Source: an uncultured Clostridia bacterium (GTDB lineage: Bacteria; Bacillota; Clostridia; TANB77; CAG-465). From it: 51,303 nt of DNA. The number at the start of each line of letters is the position of its first letter. Within the stretch, counting starts at the first letter, position 1. Location: the NCBI GenBank assembly GCA_934132895.1, contig CAKPAG010000010.1, positions 1 through 51,303 of the forward strand, given 5' to 3'. Both the position numbers and the translations under genes were made by a program. Positions 9,000 through 16,695 of the stretch are shown piece after piece. The notes below the pieces were generated by a model, which was given only the letters and a program-made list of their open reading frames with translations, did no database searches and was not told the origin of the DNA.

Positions 9000-9533
9000 A
9001 TGGAAAATTATATAAAGAAATATAACAGATATAACATTTTAATATCACTTGCTTTAATTATTCTTTCTATATTTTTAATAGCTGATCCAACTACATCTCT
9101 TAACACTATTACTATAATAATAGGTGTAATTGTAGGTATCACTGGGCTTGTTGAACTTATTACATATTTCACAAGTCCTCAAGAAGTTAAAGCATTTAGT
9201 CTAAAACTTATTGTAGGAGTAATTACAACAATACTTGGCGTTGTAATTATTATAAATGCTCAAACAATAAACACAATTTTAACTTGGGTTATTGGTGCAT
9301 GGATTATAATAGAAAGTATAATAAAGCTTCAAATTGCATTTAGCTTAAAAGATCTTTCTAATACTAGTTGGAAAACAGTCGTTATCTTTTCAATTATTAC
9401 TTTCATAATAGGTCTTGTAATAATTCTAAATCCATTTGCTTCACTTATGGCTGTTGGTAAAATTTGTGGTATAATGTTACTTATTTCTGAAATTTTAAAT
9501 GTTTTCGAATCAACATTTATACTAAGAATGTAA
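9000..9533 (+). CDS. HdeD/DUF308 family membrane protein
   Basis: A 177-residue protein made almost entirely of six hydrophobic segments, with the family pattern of repeated short helix pairs such as TTIIGVIVGITGLVEL and its later counterpart VIGAWIIIESIIKLQIAF. DUF308/HdeD proteins are small integral membrane proteins; Escherichia coli HdeD is tied to acid resistance, but in Bacillota the role is unknown. AGGAGG lies seven bases before the ATG, and a TATACT -10-like element is about 25 bases upstream. A bidirectional terminator follows. Confidence 0.75.
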   Translation: MENYIKKYNRYNILISLALIILSIFLIADPTTSLNTITIIIGVIVGITGLVELITYFTSPQEVKAFSLKLIVGVITTILGVVIIINAQTINTILTWVIGAWIIIESIIKLQIAFSLKDLSNTSWKTVVIFSIITFIIGLVIILNPFASLMAVGKICGIMLLISEILNVFESTFILRM

Positions 9534-9538
9534 AAAAA

Positions 9539-9587
9539 TAATAGAAGGTCCTTTTTAATAAATTTTAGTACCTTCTATTGTTTTTTC
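9539..9587. terminator. Bidirectional terminator
   Basis: AATAGAAGGT (9540-9549) pairs with ACCTTCTATT (9570-9579), followed by a T run. It separates the convergent DUF308 and endolysin genes. Confidence 0.75.
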
Positions 9588-9588
9588 G

Positions 9589-10224
9589 TTATATTCTAGT
9601 TAGCCCTTGTGACCATACATAGTTTCCTTTTGATGATTTATACCATTTATTATTTCCATTTACATTTTCACCATCAACTAGTTCCACTGCCTTAAAAGTA
9701 TCTCCCTTTTTCAAACAATCAGCTCCACCTGGTTGCATTACAATACTTGAACTTGTATTAGGTTCCTTCCTTACATTAGCTTCAGCTTTATCTACTCTTA
9801 CCCAAAACTCACTATCATTATCTATTTTCATTCTTGTTTTACTCCTTAACACACATATATACCCACCAAAAGGTTTATCTTGATATCCAACTCTTCTACT
9901 GTTAATTCCATTTTGATCAAAATATTTGCCATTTGCATCTATAAACCCTAGATGTCCATATCCTCCGCCATAGTTACTTCCATATACTAATATATCACCT
10001 TTTTGTAAGCTTGTACCCGAAGATAATTTGTTAAAATAACTTAACACGTCTGGATTATTTGCCCAATCTTTTGCATTTCCTCTAGCCTTAAATGGTATTC
10101 CTAATACCTGGTATAAAAGTTGTTGTATAAGACTTACGCACTCACCTTTATATTTATAATTTGGTGGTGGGTTAGCAACACTTCCTTCTCTTAATGCCCA
10201 ATCTCCAAATTCTCTTAAATTCAT
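9589..10224 (-). CDS. CHAP-domain endolysin with C-terminal SH3-like domain
   Basis: A 211-residue cell-wall hydrolase. The CHAP domain occupies residues 1 to about 127, with the catalytic cysteine C29 in KGECVSLIQ and histidine H90 in GGYGHLGFID. This layout is typical of phage amidase/endopeptidase lysins that cut peptidoglycan stem peptides or the N-acetylmuramoyl-L-alanine bond. Residues 140-211 resemble a bacterial SH3 wall-binding domain (VRVDKAEANVRKEPN, then a Trp-rich tail). There is no signal peptide, which fits holin-dependent release, and a holin gene lies immediately upstream on the same strand. No other phage genes are nearby, so this is a solitary lysis pair or prophage remnant. 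Confidence 0.85.
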   Translation of the reverse strand: MNLREFGDWALREGSVANPPPNYKYKGECVSLIQQLLYQVLGIPFKARGNAKDWANNPDVLSYFNKLSSGTSLQKGDILVYGSNYGGGYGHLGFIDANGKYFDQNGINSRRVGYQDKPFGGYICVLRSKTRMKIDNDSEFWVRVDKAEANVRKEPNTSSSIVMQPGGADCLKKGDTFKAVELVDGENVNGNNKWYKSSKGNYVWSQGLTRI

Positions 10225-10267
10225 AATTTTTCACCCCATATATTATATGTAATAGATAGCTTCTTTG

Positions 10268-10690
10268 CTATCCATTTTTATTTTTAAACTCATTAGTAAA
10301 ATATTGTAATTTATCTTCTAAATATTTACTAACCTTAGGTACTGGAATGCCAAGAAGCGCCATGTTTTTTAGTATACTTAATATTTCAAATAACATATAA
10401 AATATAGCAAATAACTCACTTAAACCTATTTTCTCTGTACCTATAAATTTAAGCCATTCTTCTGGAATAATAAATAGAAAATTAATATTAATTATTCTAT
10501 CTACAAAGAATAAAAATACTACTGTAGCTATCATAGCTGCTTTTCTTATACATCCACTTATACCAATATTTGAATTAATCTTTTTTTGCTTAATCGATCT
10601 TAAAATTCCAAAAAATACATCTATTACAACTGCAAAAAGAAAGAGTATTATTAATTTATTTTCATGAAATTGCAAAATAAAAGCTTCCAA
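10268..10690 (-). CDS. Phage holin family protein (holin_4 / toxin-secretion type)
   Basis: About 140 residues with three to four membrane helices and the holin_4 pattern: a first helix ending FAVVIDVFFGILRSIKQKK, a loop with SNIGISGCIRKA, and a second helix FLFFVDRI. It forms membrane lesions that let the adjacent endolysin reach the wall; the same family includes TcdE, which supports toxin release. I prefer the TTG start at 10690 because AGGAGG sits eight bases before it; the GTG at 10699 is too close to that sequence. It is cotranscribed with the CHAP gene 40 bases downstream. Confidence 0.8.
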   Translation of the reverse strand: MEAFILQFHENKLIILFLFAVVIDVFFGILRSIKQKKINSNIGISGCIRKAAMIATVVFLFFVDRIININFLFIIPEEWLKFIGTEKIGLSELFAIFYMLFEILSILKNMALLGIPVPKVSKYLEDKLQYFTNEFKNKNG

Positions 10691-10772
10691 ATAATCCACC
10701 TCCTATAATTAATATATGAACTTTGCACTTAAAAAGTTTTTATTATTGCGCATTTATTTTTTGCTTTGTTTG

Positions 10773-10801
10773 TTGACATAACTTTACTTTTGTGCTATAA
10801 T
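10773..10801 (+). promoter_or_regulatory. Consensus sigma-A promoter of the 80-residue ORF
   Basis: TTGACA at 10773-10778, a 17-base spacer and TATAAT at 10796-10801: a perfect consensus match, about 57 bases upstream of the start codon. Confidence 0.85.
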
Positions 10802-10857
10802 ATTATTGTTCTAACATTAGATGAACAAAATTTAATAATTTTGAGGAGGTAGCTGTC

Positions 10858-11100
10858 ATGGCTAATTCAAGAAGAGATTTAAGCAAAGAGTTGGAAAGAA
10901 GACTAACTTGGGAAGAGTATTCAATGGCTTCATATTATTTAAATGACGCAACTCGGCTCAGTGACCAGGCAATTCAGGAAGATACCGAATCATATGATTC
11001 AAGAATTCGGGATTTTCTAATTTGCGCAAAAGATGTATATCAAAAAAATGGAGATTATCACTGTGCAAATGTCATTGATGATTATATAAGACTCTTCTAA
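10858..11100 (+). CDS. Small orphan protein (80 residues)
   Basis: I do not recognise this protein. It is soluble and predicted almost fully helical, with a basic start (MANSRRDLSKELERRLT) and an acidic middle, and it contains two cysteines. Its base composition is less AT-rich than its neighbours and uses codons such as CGG and GGC/CTC that are scarce elsewhere in the window. Expression signals are unusually strong: a perfect consensus promoter, GAGGAGGT in front of the ATG, and a tight terminator behind. It is a single-gene transcription unit between the lysis pair and the HD-CYTH gene. The composition and isolation suggest acquisition or selection for high expression; no function can be assigned. 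Confidence 0.75.
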   Translation: MANSRRDLSKELERRLTWEEYSMASYYLNDATRLSDQAIQEDTESYDSRIRDFLICAKDVYQKNGDYHCANVIDDYIRLF

Positions 11101-11105
11101 AATCA

Positions 11106-11149
11106 AAAAATAGAGCTAAGTCAAATTTGAACTTAGCTCTATTTTTTTC
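11106..11149. terminator. Strong bidirectional terminator
   Basis: AATAGAGCTAAGT (from about 11109) pairs with ACTTAGCTCTATT (ending about 11143), followed by a T run on the plus strand and preceded by A runs. It serves the 80-residue ORF and the convergent HD-CYTH gene. Confidence 0.85.
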
Positions 11150-11177
11150 TAATTATTTTAATGATTTATTAACATGT

Positions 11178-13094
11178 TTATCTTAAAGCCTTTACAGCTC
11201 TAGAGAGTTTTGATTCGCTACAAACCACAAGATTTTCCTTTCCCAGCCAATCTTTCATATTATTAACGAATTTCCATAATTCTAGAGTTTCCCCTTTCTT
11301 TAATTCTATTTCTATCATAAGATCAAAAGCTGGCTTGCTATTTCTATCACTGGTATACATTGACTTATCCAAAGCTAATTCAATAGTCGAATTATTCTTT
11401 TTAATAGTATACAATCTTCTTATAGTTTTTATTTTTAAAGTTGCATGCTCTTTTACTAAGTCAACACAAAATCCCTTTTCATTTAAAATCTTGTTTGCAA
11501 CATTCAAGAATTCCTCCTCAGACATATTCTGGAAATTATGTTCATCACGTTTAGTTATAGAAGTTTCATCTTCTAATGTGAACTTAATTGTAGGCTTTAT
11601 TTTACCATCTACATGTCTTATCCTTACAGAACCATCTTTAGCCTCAAAAATATCAGGGACGTAATAATAAACATCTTCGTTAACTTGTTCTTTCATTGTA
11701 GAAGCAATATTAGAACATTTTTCAAACAGTTTTTTAATAATATTCACTTCCACAGTGTTATCTTCATCATCTATTCCTTTTACATCTGACAAGGTAAATT
11801 TATATTCTACTTCTTTATCAGAACTAGTAAAAAGTGAATTTACAAATGATAGTTTATCATTGATCTGCTCTATTGTCATTAAACTCTTGTCAAATAACCT
11901 CTCTTTTAAAAGAATCATATCTACATAAATGCATATTGTATTTTGAGATATTTTATCTTTAATTATTTTTGAAATATTGGTAAAATCAACAATTTCACAA
12001 TTAGATTTTAACAATATACTATTTTTCTCTTTATCATATATTGTGACTTTTCTTTTCAAATAGCCACAATAAGTTGTATCCTCTGTATCAATCAAAGTGG
12101 AAAGCTTTATCCAAAAAATATCAGCCTCCTGCTTTGACTCAAATCTTTTGTACAAAATAGATGAAAAATCGCCATAATCTAATAGGTCAATAAACCTTTT
12201 TTCTTTTATGTCAGTGATATCAACATCAGAAACAGCAAAATTAAGCTGAGTTTCTGTAAAATAAAGATCTATTGTATCAGGACTATAATGAGATAAGATA
12301 AATTTTTTAAAATACTCATCTTGAATAATAACATTTGGATGAAAATGAACCTCATTATACAGTCTAAATCTTGTCATTAAATAATCTTCCAAAATATCAA
12401 GAGCAGATTCATTAAAAACAATCTTAGGACGATTATTTACAAGTTCAAGTTCCATATGTTCAAATAATACAGAAAAATCTTTCTTTTCTCCATATATATT
12501 TAAATAGTCCCTTATGACATAATCTATCCTATCAATATCCACCGATCCTATCATAAGTTCAGACAAAACAAAAAGCAAATCTATTTTATTACTTTCTTTT
12601 TGAGCAGCCTCCTTTTTTATTTTATTTTTATCGCCCAAAATTTCAAGTACATAGTAACACGTACCTTCACCAAAAATCTTGTCAATTTCGCTTTTCATCT
12701 TTAATATTGCATTATATGTTTCTTCCTCGTGACTAATTTTAGTAAATCTTTCAAAAGCATGAGAACCGCTTTTATGTCCAAGGTCGTGAAGTAATGCACT
12801 TAAATAAAAAGCATTTTCTTCCTTTTCAGTTATTTCAAAGAAATTTTTGAATTTTCTTTTACAGGCGCTTACAAGCTTAGTAGCTACATGATAAACCCCT
12901 ATTGCATGGTCATACCGCGTATGATAGCCTCCAGAAAAACTAGGATTTCTTGCCGTCATCCCCAACTGCTTTTTAAACTTTAAAGCTTGCACAGCTGGAT
13001 GATATAAAATGTTGCAAAATGCAGGCGGAATACTTATATTTCCCCAGGCATTATCAATAACAATTAAATTTTCTATAAATCTTTCATTTGACAT
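11178..13094 (-). CDS. SAMHD1-like HD phosphohydrolase fused to a CYTH triphosphate-tunnel domain
   Basis: A 638-residue soluble protein with two recognisable ends. Residues 1 to about 260 form an HD domain of the dGTPase/SAMHD1 type: TRYDHAIGVYH at 59-69 (metal ligand H63), LLHDLGHKSGSHAFE at 101-115 (H103-D104) and VDIDRIDYVIRD at 185-196 with the closing aspartate. Residues 428-618 read as a complete CYTH domain: EVEYKF at 428-433 gives the ExExK signature, then YYYVPD, VRIRH at 490-494, TIKF at 502-505, KR at 515-516, KTIRR at 556-560, IELALD at 571-576 and MIEIELKKGE at 593-602. HD domains of this type cleave dNTPs to nucleoside plus triphosphate; CYTH domains bind or hydrolyse triphosphates. 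The middle, about 270-425, is unassigned. The gene stands alone between terminators. Confidence 0.8.
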   Translation of the reverse strand: MSNERFIENLIVIDNAWGNISIPPAFCNILYHPAVQALKFKKQLGMTARNPSFSGGYHTRYDHAIGVYHVATKLVSACKRKFKNFFEITEKEENAFYLSALLHDLGHKSGSHAFERFTKISHEEETYNAILKMKSEIDKIFGEGTCYYVLEILGDKNKIKKEAAQKESNKIDLLFVLSELMIGSVDIDRIDYVIRDYLNIYGEKKDFSVLFEHMELELVNNRPKIVFNESALDILEDYLMTRFRLYNEVHFHPNVIIQDEYFKKFILSHYSPDTIDLYFTETQLNFAVSDVDITDIKEKRFIDLLDYGDFSSILYKRFESKQEADIFWIKLSTLIDTEDTTYCGYLKRKVTIYDKEKNSILLKSNCEIVDFTNISKIIKDKISQNTICIYVDMILLKERLFDKSLMTIEQINDKLSFVNSLFTSSDKEVEYKFTLSDVKGIDDEDNTVEVNIIKKLFEKCSNIASTMKEQVNEDVYYYVPDIFEAKDGSVRIRHVDGKIKPTIKFTLEDETSITKRDEHNFQNMSEEEFLNVANKILNEKGFCVDLVKEHATLKIKTIRRLYTIKKNNSTIELALDKSMYTSDRNSKPAFDLMIEIELKKGETLELWKFVNNMKDWLGKENLVVCSESKLSRAVKALR

Positions 13095-13145
13095 TATAAA
13101 TTCCTCCTTAAATTATTATGAGAACTAATTTTCCTTAGTACGAAG

Positions 13146-13174
13146 ATTATATCACATTAATATACAAAAAGCAA
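13146..13174 (-). promoter_or_regulatory. Candidate promoter of the HD-CYTH gene
   Basis: On the minus strand, TTGCTT (13174-13169), a 17-base spacer and TATAAT (13151-13146), about 50 bases before the start codon. An AAGGAGG-type ribosome site follows it. Confidence 0.55.
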
Positions 13175-13248
13175 GTAACAGTGAACTACAATTATTAATA
13201 ACTAGCACTATTAACATGTATTTTAATAACATAAATATAACCAAATTT

Positions 13249-13297
13249 TAAAAAAAATCTGTATCACCTATTTTAAAGGTTTTACAGATTTTTTTAT
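13249..13297. terminator. Intrinsic terminator after tRNA-Ser(GCU)
   Basis: AAATCTGTA and TACAGATTT arms enclose an inner ACCT/AGGT pairing, with T runs on both strands. It ends the minus-strand tRNA unit. Confidence 0.7.
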
Positions 13298-13298
13298 T

Positions 13299-13388
13299 TG
13301 GCGGAGACGAGAGGGTTCGAACCTCCGCTGCCCTAACGGACACTAGCAGTTTAGCAAACTGCCCCCTTCACCACTTGGGTACGTCTCC
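13299..13388 (-). tRNA. tRNA-Ser (anticodon GCU)
   Basis: A 90-base minus-strand tRNA. The acceptor stem GGAGACG pairs with CGTCTCC. The anticodon arm GCAGT-TTGCTAA-ACTGC gives anticodon GCU (reads AGC/AGU). A long variable arm is present, as expected for a class II serine tRNA, together with the TTCGAAC T loop and discriminator G73. The 3' CCA is encoded. Confidence 0.95.
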
Positions 13389-13433
13389 ATATACTGTAAT
13401 AGCGGAAACTTATTTTATTTCCGCTATTTTCTT

Positions 13434-13522
13434 TGGCGGAAGCGGTAGGATTCGAACCCACGGTGCCTTGCGACATCATCAGTTTTCAAGACTGACTCCT
13501 TAAACCACTCGGACACGCTTCC
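13434..13522 (-). tRNA. tRNA-Ser (anticodon UGA)
   Basis: An 89-base minus-strand tRNA. The acceptor GGAAGCG pairs with CGCTTCC. The anticodon arm TCAGT-CTTGAAA-ACTGA gives anticodon UGA (reads UCN, mainly UCA/UCG). It has a long variable arm, the TTCGAAT T loop, discriminator G73 and an encoded CCA. A hairpin (AATAGCGGAAA/TTTCCGCTATT, about 13398-13430) separates it from the second serine tRNA. Confidence 0.95.
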
Positions 13523-13588
13523 AAGTAACCAGTACAATAATAATTATACCAGTTTTTTTTATTTTGTCAATACTTTTTACTATACTTT

Positions 13589-14016
13589 TTATAATTCTTC
13601 CAATATTTTTTCTTTTACTTCTATTGGAAGTATATTATAGTTAGTTAGTTCACTTTTATTAATCTTAACAATATCATATTTACCATATTTAAGATAATCT
13701 ACTACTTGGAATTCTGGACCATTTCCAGTTCCAATTTTTCCACTTATTATATGTGAAATATAGAAAACTTCATCTCTATTTAGTTCTTCATTGAATAAAT
13801 GAATAAATTCTTTATCTAATAATATATTTACACCTAATTCTTCATATACTTCCCTAACGGTAGCTTCTTCAAAAGTTTCCTCACCTTCTAAATGTCCACC
13901 TGGGAAAGTATAGTATATATTTTTTATAGACATATCTTCATTAAATTTTGTTCTTTTTATAAATATAACATCATTATTATCATCTATTATAACCGCTCTA
14001 CCTGTTTTTGCTATCA
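13589..14016 (-). CDS. Nudix hydrolase
   Basis: 142 residues from the ATG at 14016, preferred because AGGTG lies six bases upstream; a GTG ten bases further out overlaps that site. The Nudix box is exact: at 41-63 the pattern GX5EX7REUXEEXGU reads G-HLEGE-E-TFEEATV-REVYEELGV, which binds the Mg2+ that cleaves nucleoside diphosphate-linked substrates. The GGH just before it is like ADP-ribose/NADH or 8-oxo-dGTP sanitising enzymes, but the substrate is not predictable. Its ribosome site overlaps the parB stop codon, so it is translationally linked to the parA-parB operon. That placement is unusual compared with standard origin clusters. Confidence 0.85.
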
Positions 14017-14026
14017 TTTTATTCAC

Positions 14027-14917
14027 CTACAGTTTTATGTCTAGTTTATCAAGCAAGCTATTTAATCCTTCCTCATCGTTGTACTCAATAATAAGTTTTT
14101 GATGTTTCTTGTTAGAATCAATTTTTACTTTATAACCAAAATAATTTTTTAAGCTATCTTCTATTTTTTGATAGTATACAGTTTTTGGTTGTTTTTTATT
14201 TGCTTTTCTGGCATAATCATCGGCACCATAAATAATCTTTTCAACCTCTCTTACTGTAAGCTTTTTTTCTATTATTTTTTTAGCGATTTCTATTTGTTTT
14301 TCTTTATCATCTAAAGCAAGTAAAGCCCTAGCTTGACCTTCTACAAGTTTTCCTTCTAATAAGTAATCTAATACTTCATCTGGTAATTTTAAAAGCCTAG
14401 TTATATTAGATACTGTTGGAAGTGACTTACCAGTGATTTTTGCCACCTCTGATTGAGTATATCCATCAATATCCATAAGTTCTTTTATTGCTTTAGCTAT
14501 TTCAACAATATTTAAATCTTCTCTTTGAATATTTTCTATTAACGCTACTTGTTTTTTCTTACCATCAGTATAGTCTTTTATAATAGCAGGAATTTCTTTA
14601 AGACCAGCGTTTTTAGCAGCTCTCCATCTTCTTTCACCTGCTACTATTGTATATCCATTTTCATCTTTAACTACTAAAATTGGTTGTAGTACTCCATGTT
14701 CTTTTATAGAATTTGTAAGTTCTTCTAATTTTTCCTTATCAAATACCTTTCTAGGTTGATTAAGCATAGGTTCAATTTCTGTAATATTTAGTTCTACTAC
14801 TTTATCAATCTCTTTATATTTTTTCTCTTTTTTTGGTTTAACAACTTCTTCTACTTCCTTTATATCATCACCAAAAAATGCATCTAATCCTCTACCTAAA
14901 CCTTTAGTTTTAGCCAT
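14027..14917 (-). CDS. parB: Chromosome partitioning protein ParB/Spo0J
   Basis: 296 residues, full length. The N-terminal tail GLGRGLDAFF at 6-15 is the peptide that stimulates ParA ATPase. The ParB/Srx CTPase domain spans about 40-135, with GERRWRAA at 94-101 (arginine patch) and ENIQREDLN at 128-136. A helix-turn-helix at about 153-176 (YTQSEVAKITGKSLPTVSN) reads parS, and the C-terminal dimer domain ends the protein. ParB loads at parS, spreads as a CTP-dependent clamp, and recruits SMC. It sits four bases behind parA. I found no perfect parS (TGTTTCACGTGAAACA) in this window, so its sites are presumably elsewhere. Confidence 0.95.
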   Translation of the reverse strand: MAKTKGLGRGLDAFFGDDIKEVEEVVKPKKEKKYKEIDKVVELNITEIEPMLNQPRKVFDKEKLEELTNSIKEHGVLQPILVVKDENGYTIVAGERRWRAAKNAGLKEIPAIIKDYTDGKKKQVALIENIQREDLNIVEIAKAIKELMDIDGYTQSEVAKITGKSLPTVSNITRLLKLPDEVLDYLLEGKLVEGQARALLALDDKEKQIEIAKKIIEKKLTVREVEKIIYGADDYARKANKKQPKTVYYQKIEDSLKNYFGYKVKIDSNKKHQKLIIEYNDEEGLNSLLDKLDIKL

Positions 14918-14920
14918 TAA

Positions 14921-15694
14921 TTATACCCCTTTTCCATTATTTAATTTTATTATTTCACTTGCTAACTTCTTGTACTTTTCTGCGCCTTTAGAAGTCGGGT
15001 CATAAAGTGATATAGGAAGCGCATGAGATGGAGCTTCACTTAATCTAATATTTCTTGGTATTATTGTTTGAAACACTTTATTACCAAAATACTTTTCTAC
15101 TTCATTTGCAACTTCTGTTGATAGATTAGTTCTCGAATCATACATTGTAAGTACAACCCCTTCTATTTCAAGATTTTTATTTAATCTTTTTTGCACTAAT
15201 TTTATTGTATTTACAAGCTGACCTAATCCCTCCAAAGCATAATATTCACATTGAATTGGTACAAGAACACTATCAGATGCTGTAAAAGCATTTAGTGTTA
15301 TTAGCCCTAAAGATGGAGGACAATCAATTAATATATAATCATAATCATCCCTTATACTTTCAACAGCTTCTTTTAATCTAGTTTCTCTTGAAACCATTGA
15401 TACAAGCTCAATTTCAGCCCCAGCAAGATTAATATTTGCAGGACAAACATCCAATTTTTTTAACATTGTTTTATGTATAGTTTTAGAAATTTCTAAGTCT
15501 TCTACTAATACATTATATATTGATTCATCTTCATGCGCCTCTACGCCAAGACCGCTAGTTGCATTACCTTGAGGGTCAATATCTATTAATAATACTTTTT
15601 TTCCTTTTTGTGCTATACATGCACTTAAATTAACAGCAGTAGTAGTTTTACCTACTCCTCCCTTTTGATTTGCTATTGATATAACTTTTGCCAC
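14921..15694 (-). CDS. parA: Chromosome partitioning ATPase ParA/Soj
   Basis: 257 residues, the normal length for chromosomal Soj. It has a deviant Walker A KGGVGKTT at 11-18 with both lysines, a Walker A' DIDPQGNAT segment, and the Walker B-like YILIDCPPSLG. The start is a GTG with GAGGTG eight bases upstream. ParA dimerises with ATP on DNA, is stimulated by ParB, and in Bacillus also regulates DnaA at the origin. It forms an operon with parB and the Nudix gene. Confidence 0.95.
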   Translation of the reverse strand: MAKVISIANQKGGVGKTTTAVNLSACIAQKGKKVLLIDIDPQGNATSGLGVEAHEDESIYNVLVEDLEISKTIHKTMLKKLDVCPANINLAGAEIELVSMVSRETRLKEAVESIRDDYDYILIDCPPSLGLITLNAFTASDSVLVPIQCEYYALEGLGQLVNTIKLVQKRLNKNLEIEGVVLTMYDSRTNLSTEVANEVEKYFGNKVFQTIIPRNIRLSEAPSHALPISLYDPTSKGAEKYKKLASEIIKLNNGKGV

Positions 15695-15736
15695 GTTAAT
15701 TTCACCTCGTGAATATATTATATTACATTTTAAAAC

Positions 15737-15788
15737 AAAAAAAAAGAGTAAAATACAAATTTCTTGTTTTTTGCTCTTTTTTTATTTA
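15737..15788 (-). terminator. Terminator between the 263-residue ORF and parA
   Basis: AGAGCAAAA/TTTTACTCT hairpin with a long T run on the minus strand, isolating the upstream ORF from parA-parB. Confidence 0.6.
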
Positions 15789-15806
15789 GCTTTATCTGTT
15801 CATACT

Positions 15807-16598
15807 TTATAGTTCATTTATAGCTTTTATTAAAATATCACAAGATTTAACACATCGGTATAAGTAGTGGATAATAGCATTGAGTAAAGCTTTATCTTCA
15901 ATTTCTTCAACTTTATTAAGTTCAGTTAGGAAAAATCCCAAAATATTGTTTATTTTGCTAATAAAAGGTATTGTATTAAAAGAATGGCTATAAAATGTAC
16001 TATAATCTATATTATTTAATATTTTAGAATATTCATATAATTTTTCGATTACAGGAAATTCCTCATGTGAAGTTATATAACCTTCTGCTAAAAGTGAATT
16101 ATACCCTATTATTTCTTTCGAATTATCAATAACTTCTTCATAGTTTCTCTCGTTTTCAGAAAGAATACTTTCCAATAACTCTGCACCTGCTCTATTATCA
16201 TACACTACCTTTAGCTTATCATATATTATTTCAAGCATATTAAAAATATTTTCTACAAACCTTGAATCCCAATTTTCTTTAACTTTTCCTATGGTAACTT
16301 TTAAATTGTCGTTAATATCTTCAACAAGCCTAAAGAAGCTACTTTTCTTGTACCACTCATCAGCTAATGAGCTATCATATGTTTTACTTGCTACTTTTAA
16401 AACGAAAGCAAACTCTTCTACTTTTTTATTAACCGCTATAATTTCATTATATACCTGATTTTTAATCTGAGAATTAACACAAAATGTTTCATTTTCTTTT
16501 AATTTTTCACGCCGCTCCTTTATAAGCATTACCTTTGTTTTTATTGCAATCTTTAGATTAATTTCTTGGGCCACATATTCACTCGCATATTCACACAT
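15807..16598 (-). CDS. Hypothetical all-helical protein
   Basis: 263 residues that I do not recognise. It is predicted almost entirely alpha-helical, without membrane helices or a DNA-binding helix-turn-helix that I can see, and has six cysteines scattered through it. The start ATG has AAGG eight bases upstream. It lies between rsmG and parA, the slot that holds noc in Bacillus, but shows no ParB-like GERR motif and is not Noc. It has its own downstream terminator. The helical make-up could suit a scaffold or signalling role; no function is claimed. Confidence 0.65.
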   Translation of the reverse strand: MCEYASEYVAQEINLKIAIKTKVMLIKERREKLKENETFCVNSQIKNQVYNEIIAVNKKVEEFAFVLKVASKTYDSSLADEWYKKSSFFRLVEDINDNLKVTIGKVKENWDSRFVENIFNMLEIIYDKLKVVYDNRAGAELLESILSENERNYEEVIDNSKEIIGYNSLLAEGYITSHEEFPVIEKLYEYSKILNNIDYSTFYSHSFNTIPFISKINNILGFFLTELNKVEEIEDKALLNAIIHYLYRCVKSCDILIKAINEL

Positions 16599-16695
16599 TA
16601 CAAATACCTTCTTTAAATATAATTATATAAAAAATGACACATATGATTATGTACGAACATTATATCATATATGTCAAGTATATCGTCTATTTTCG

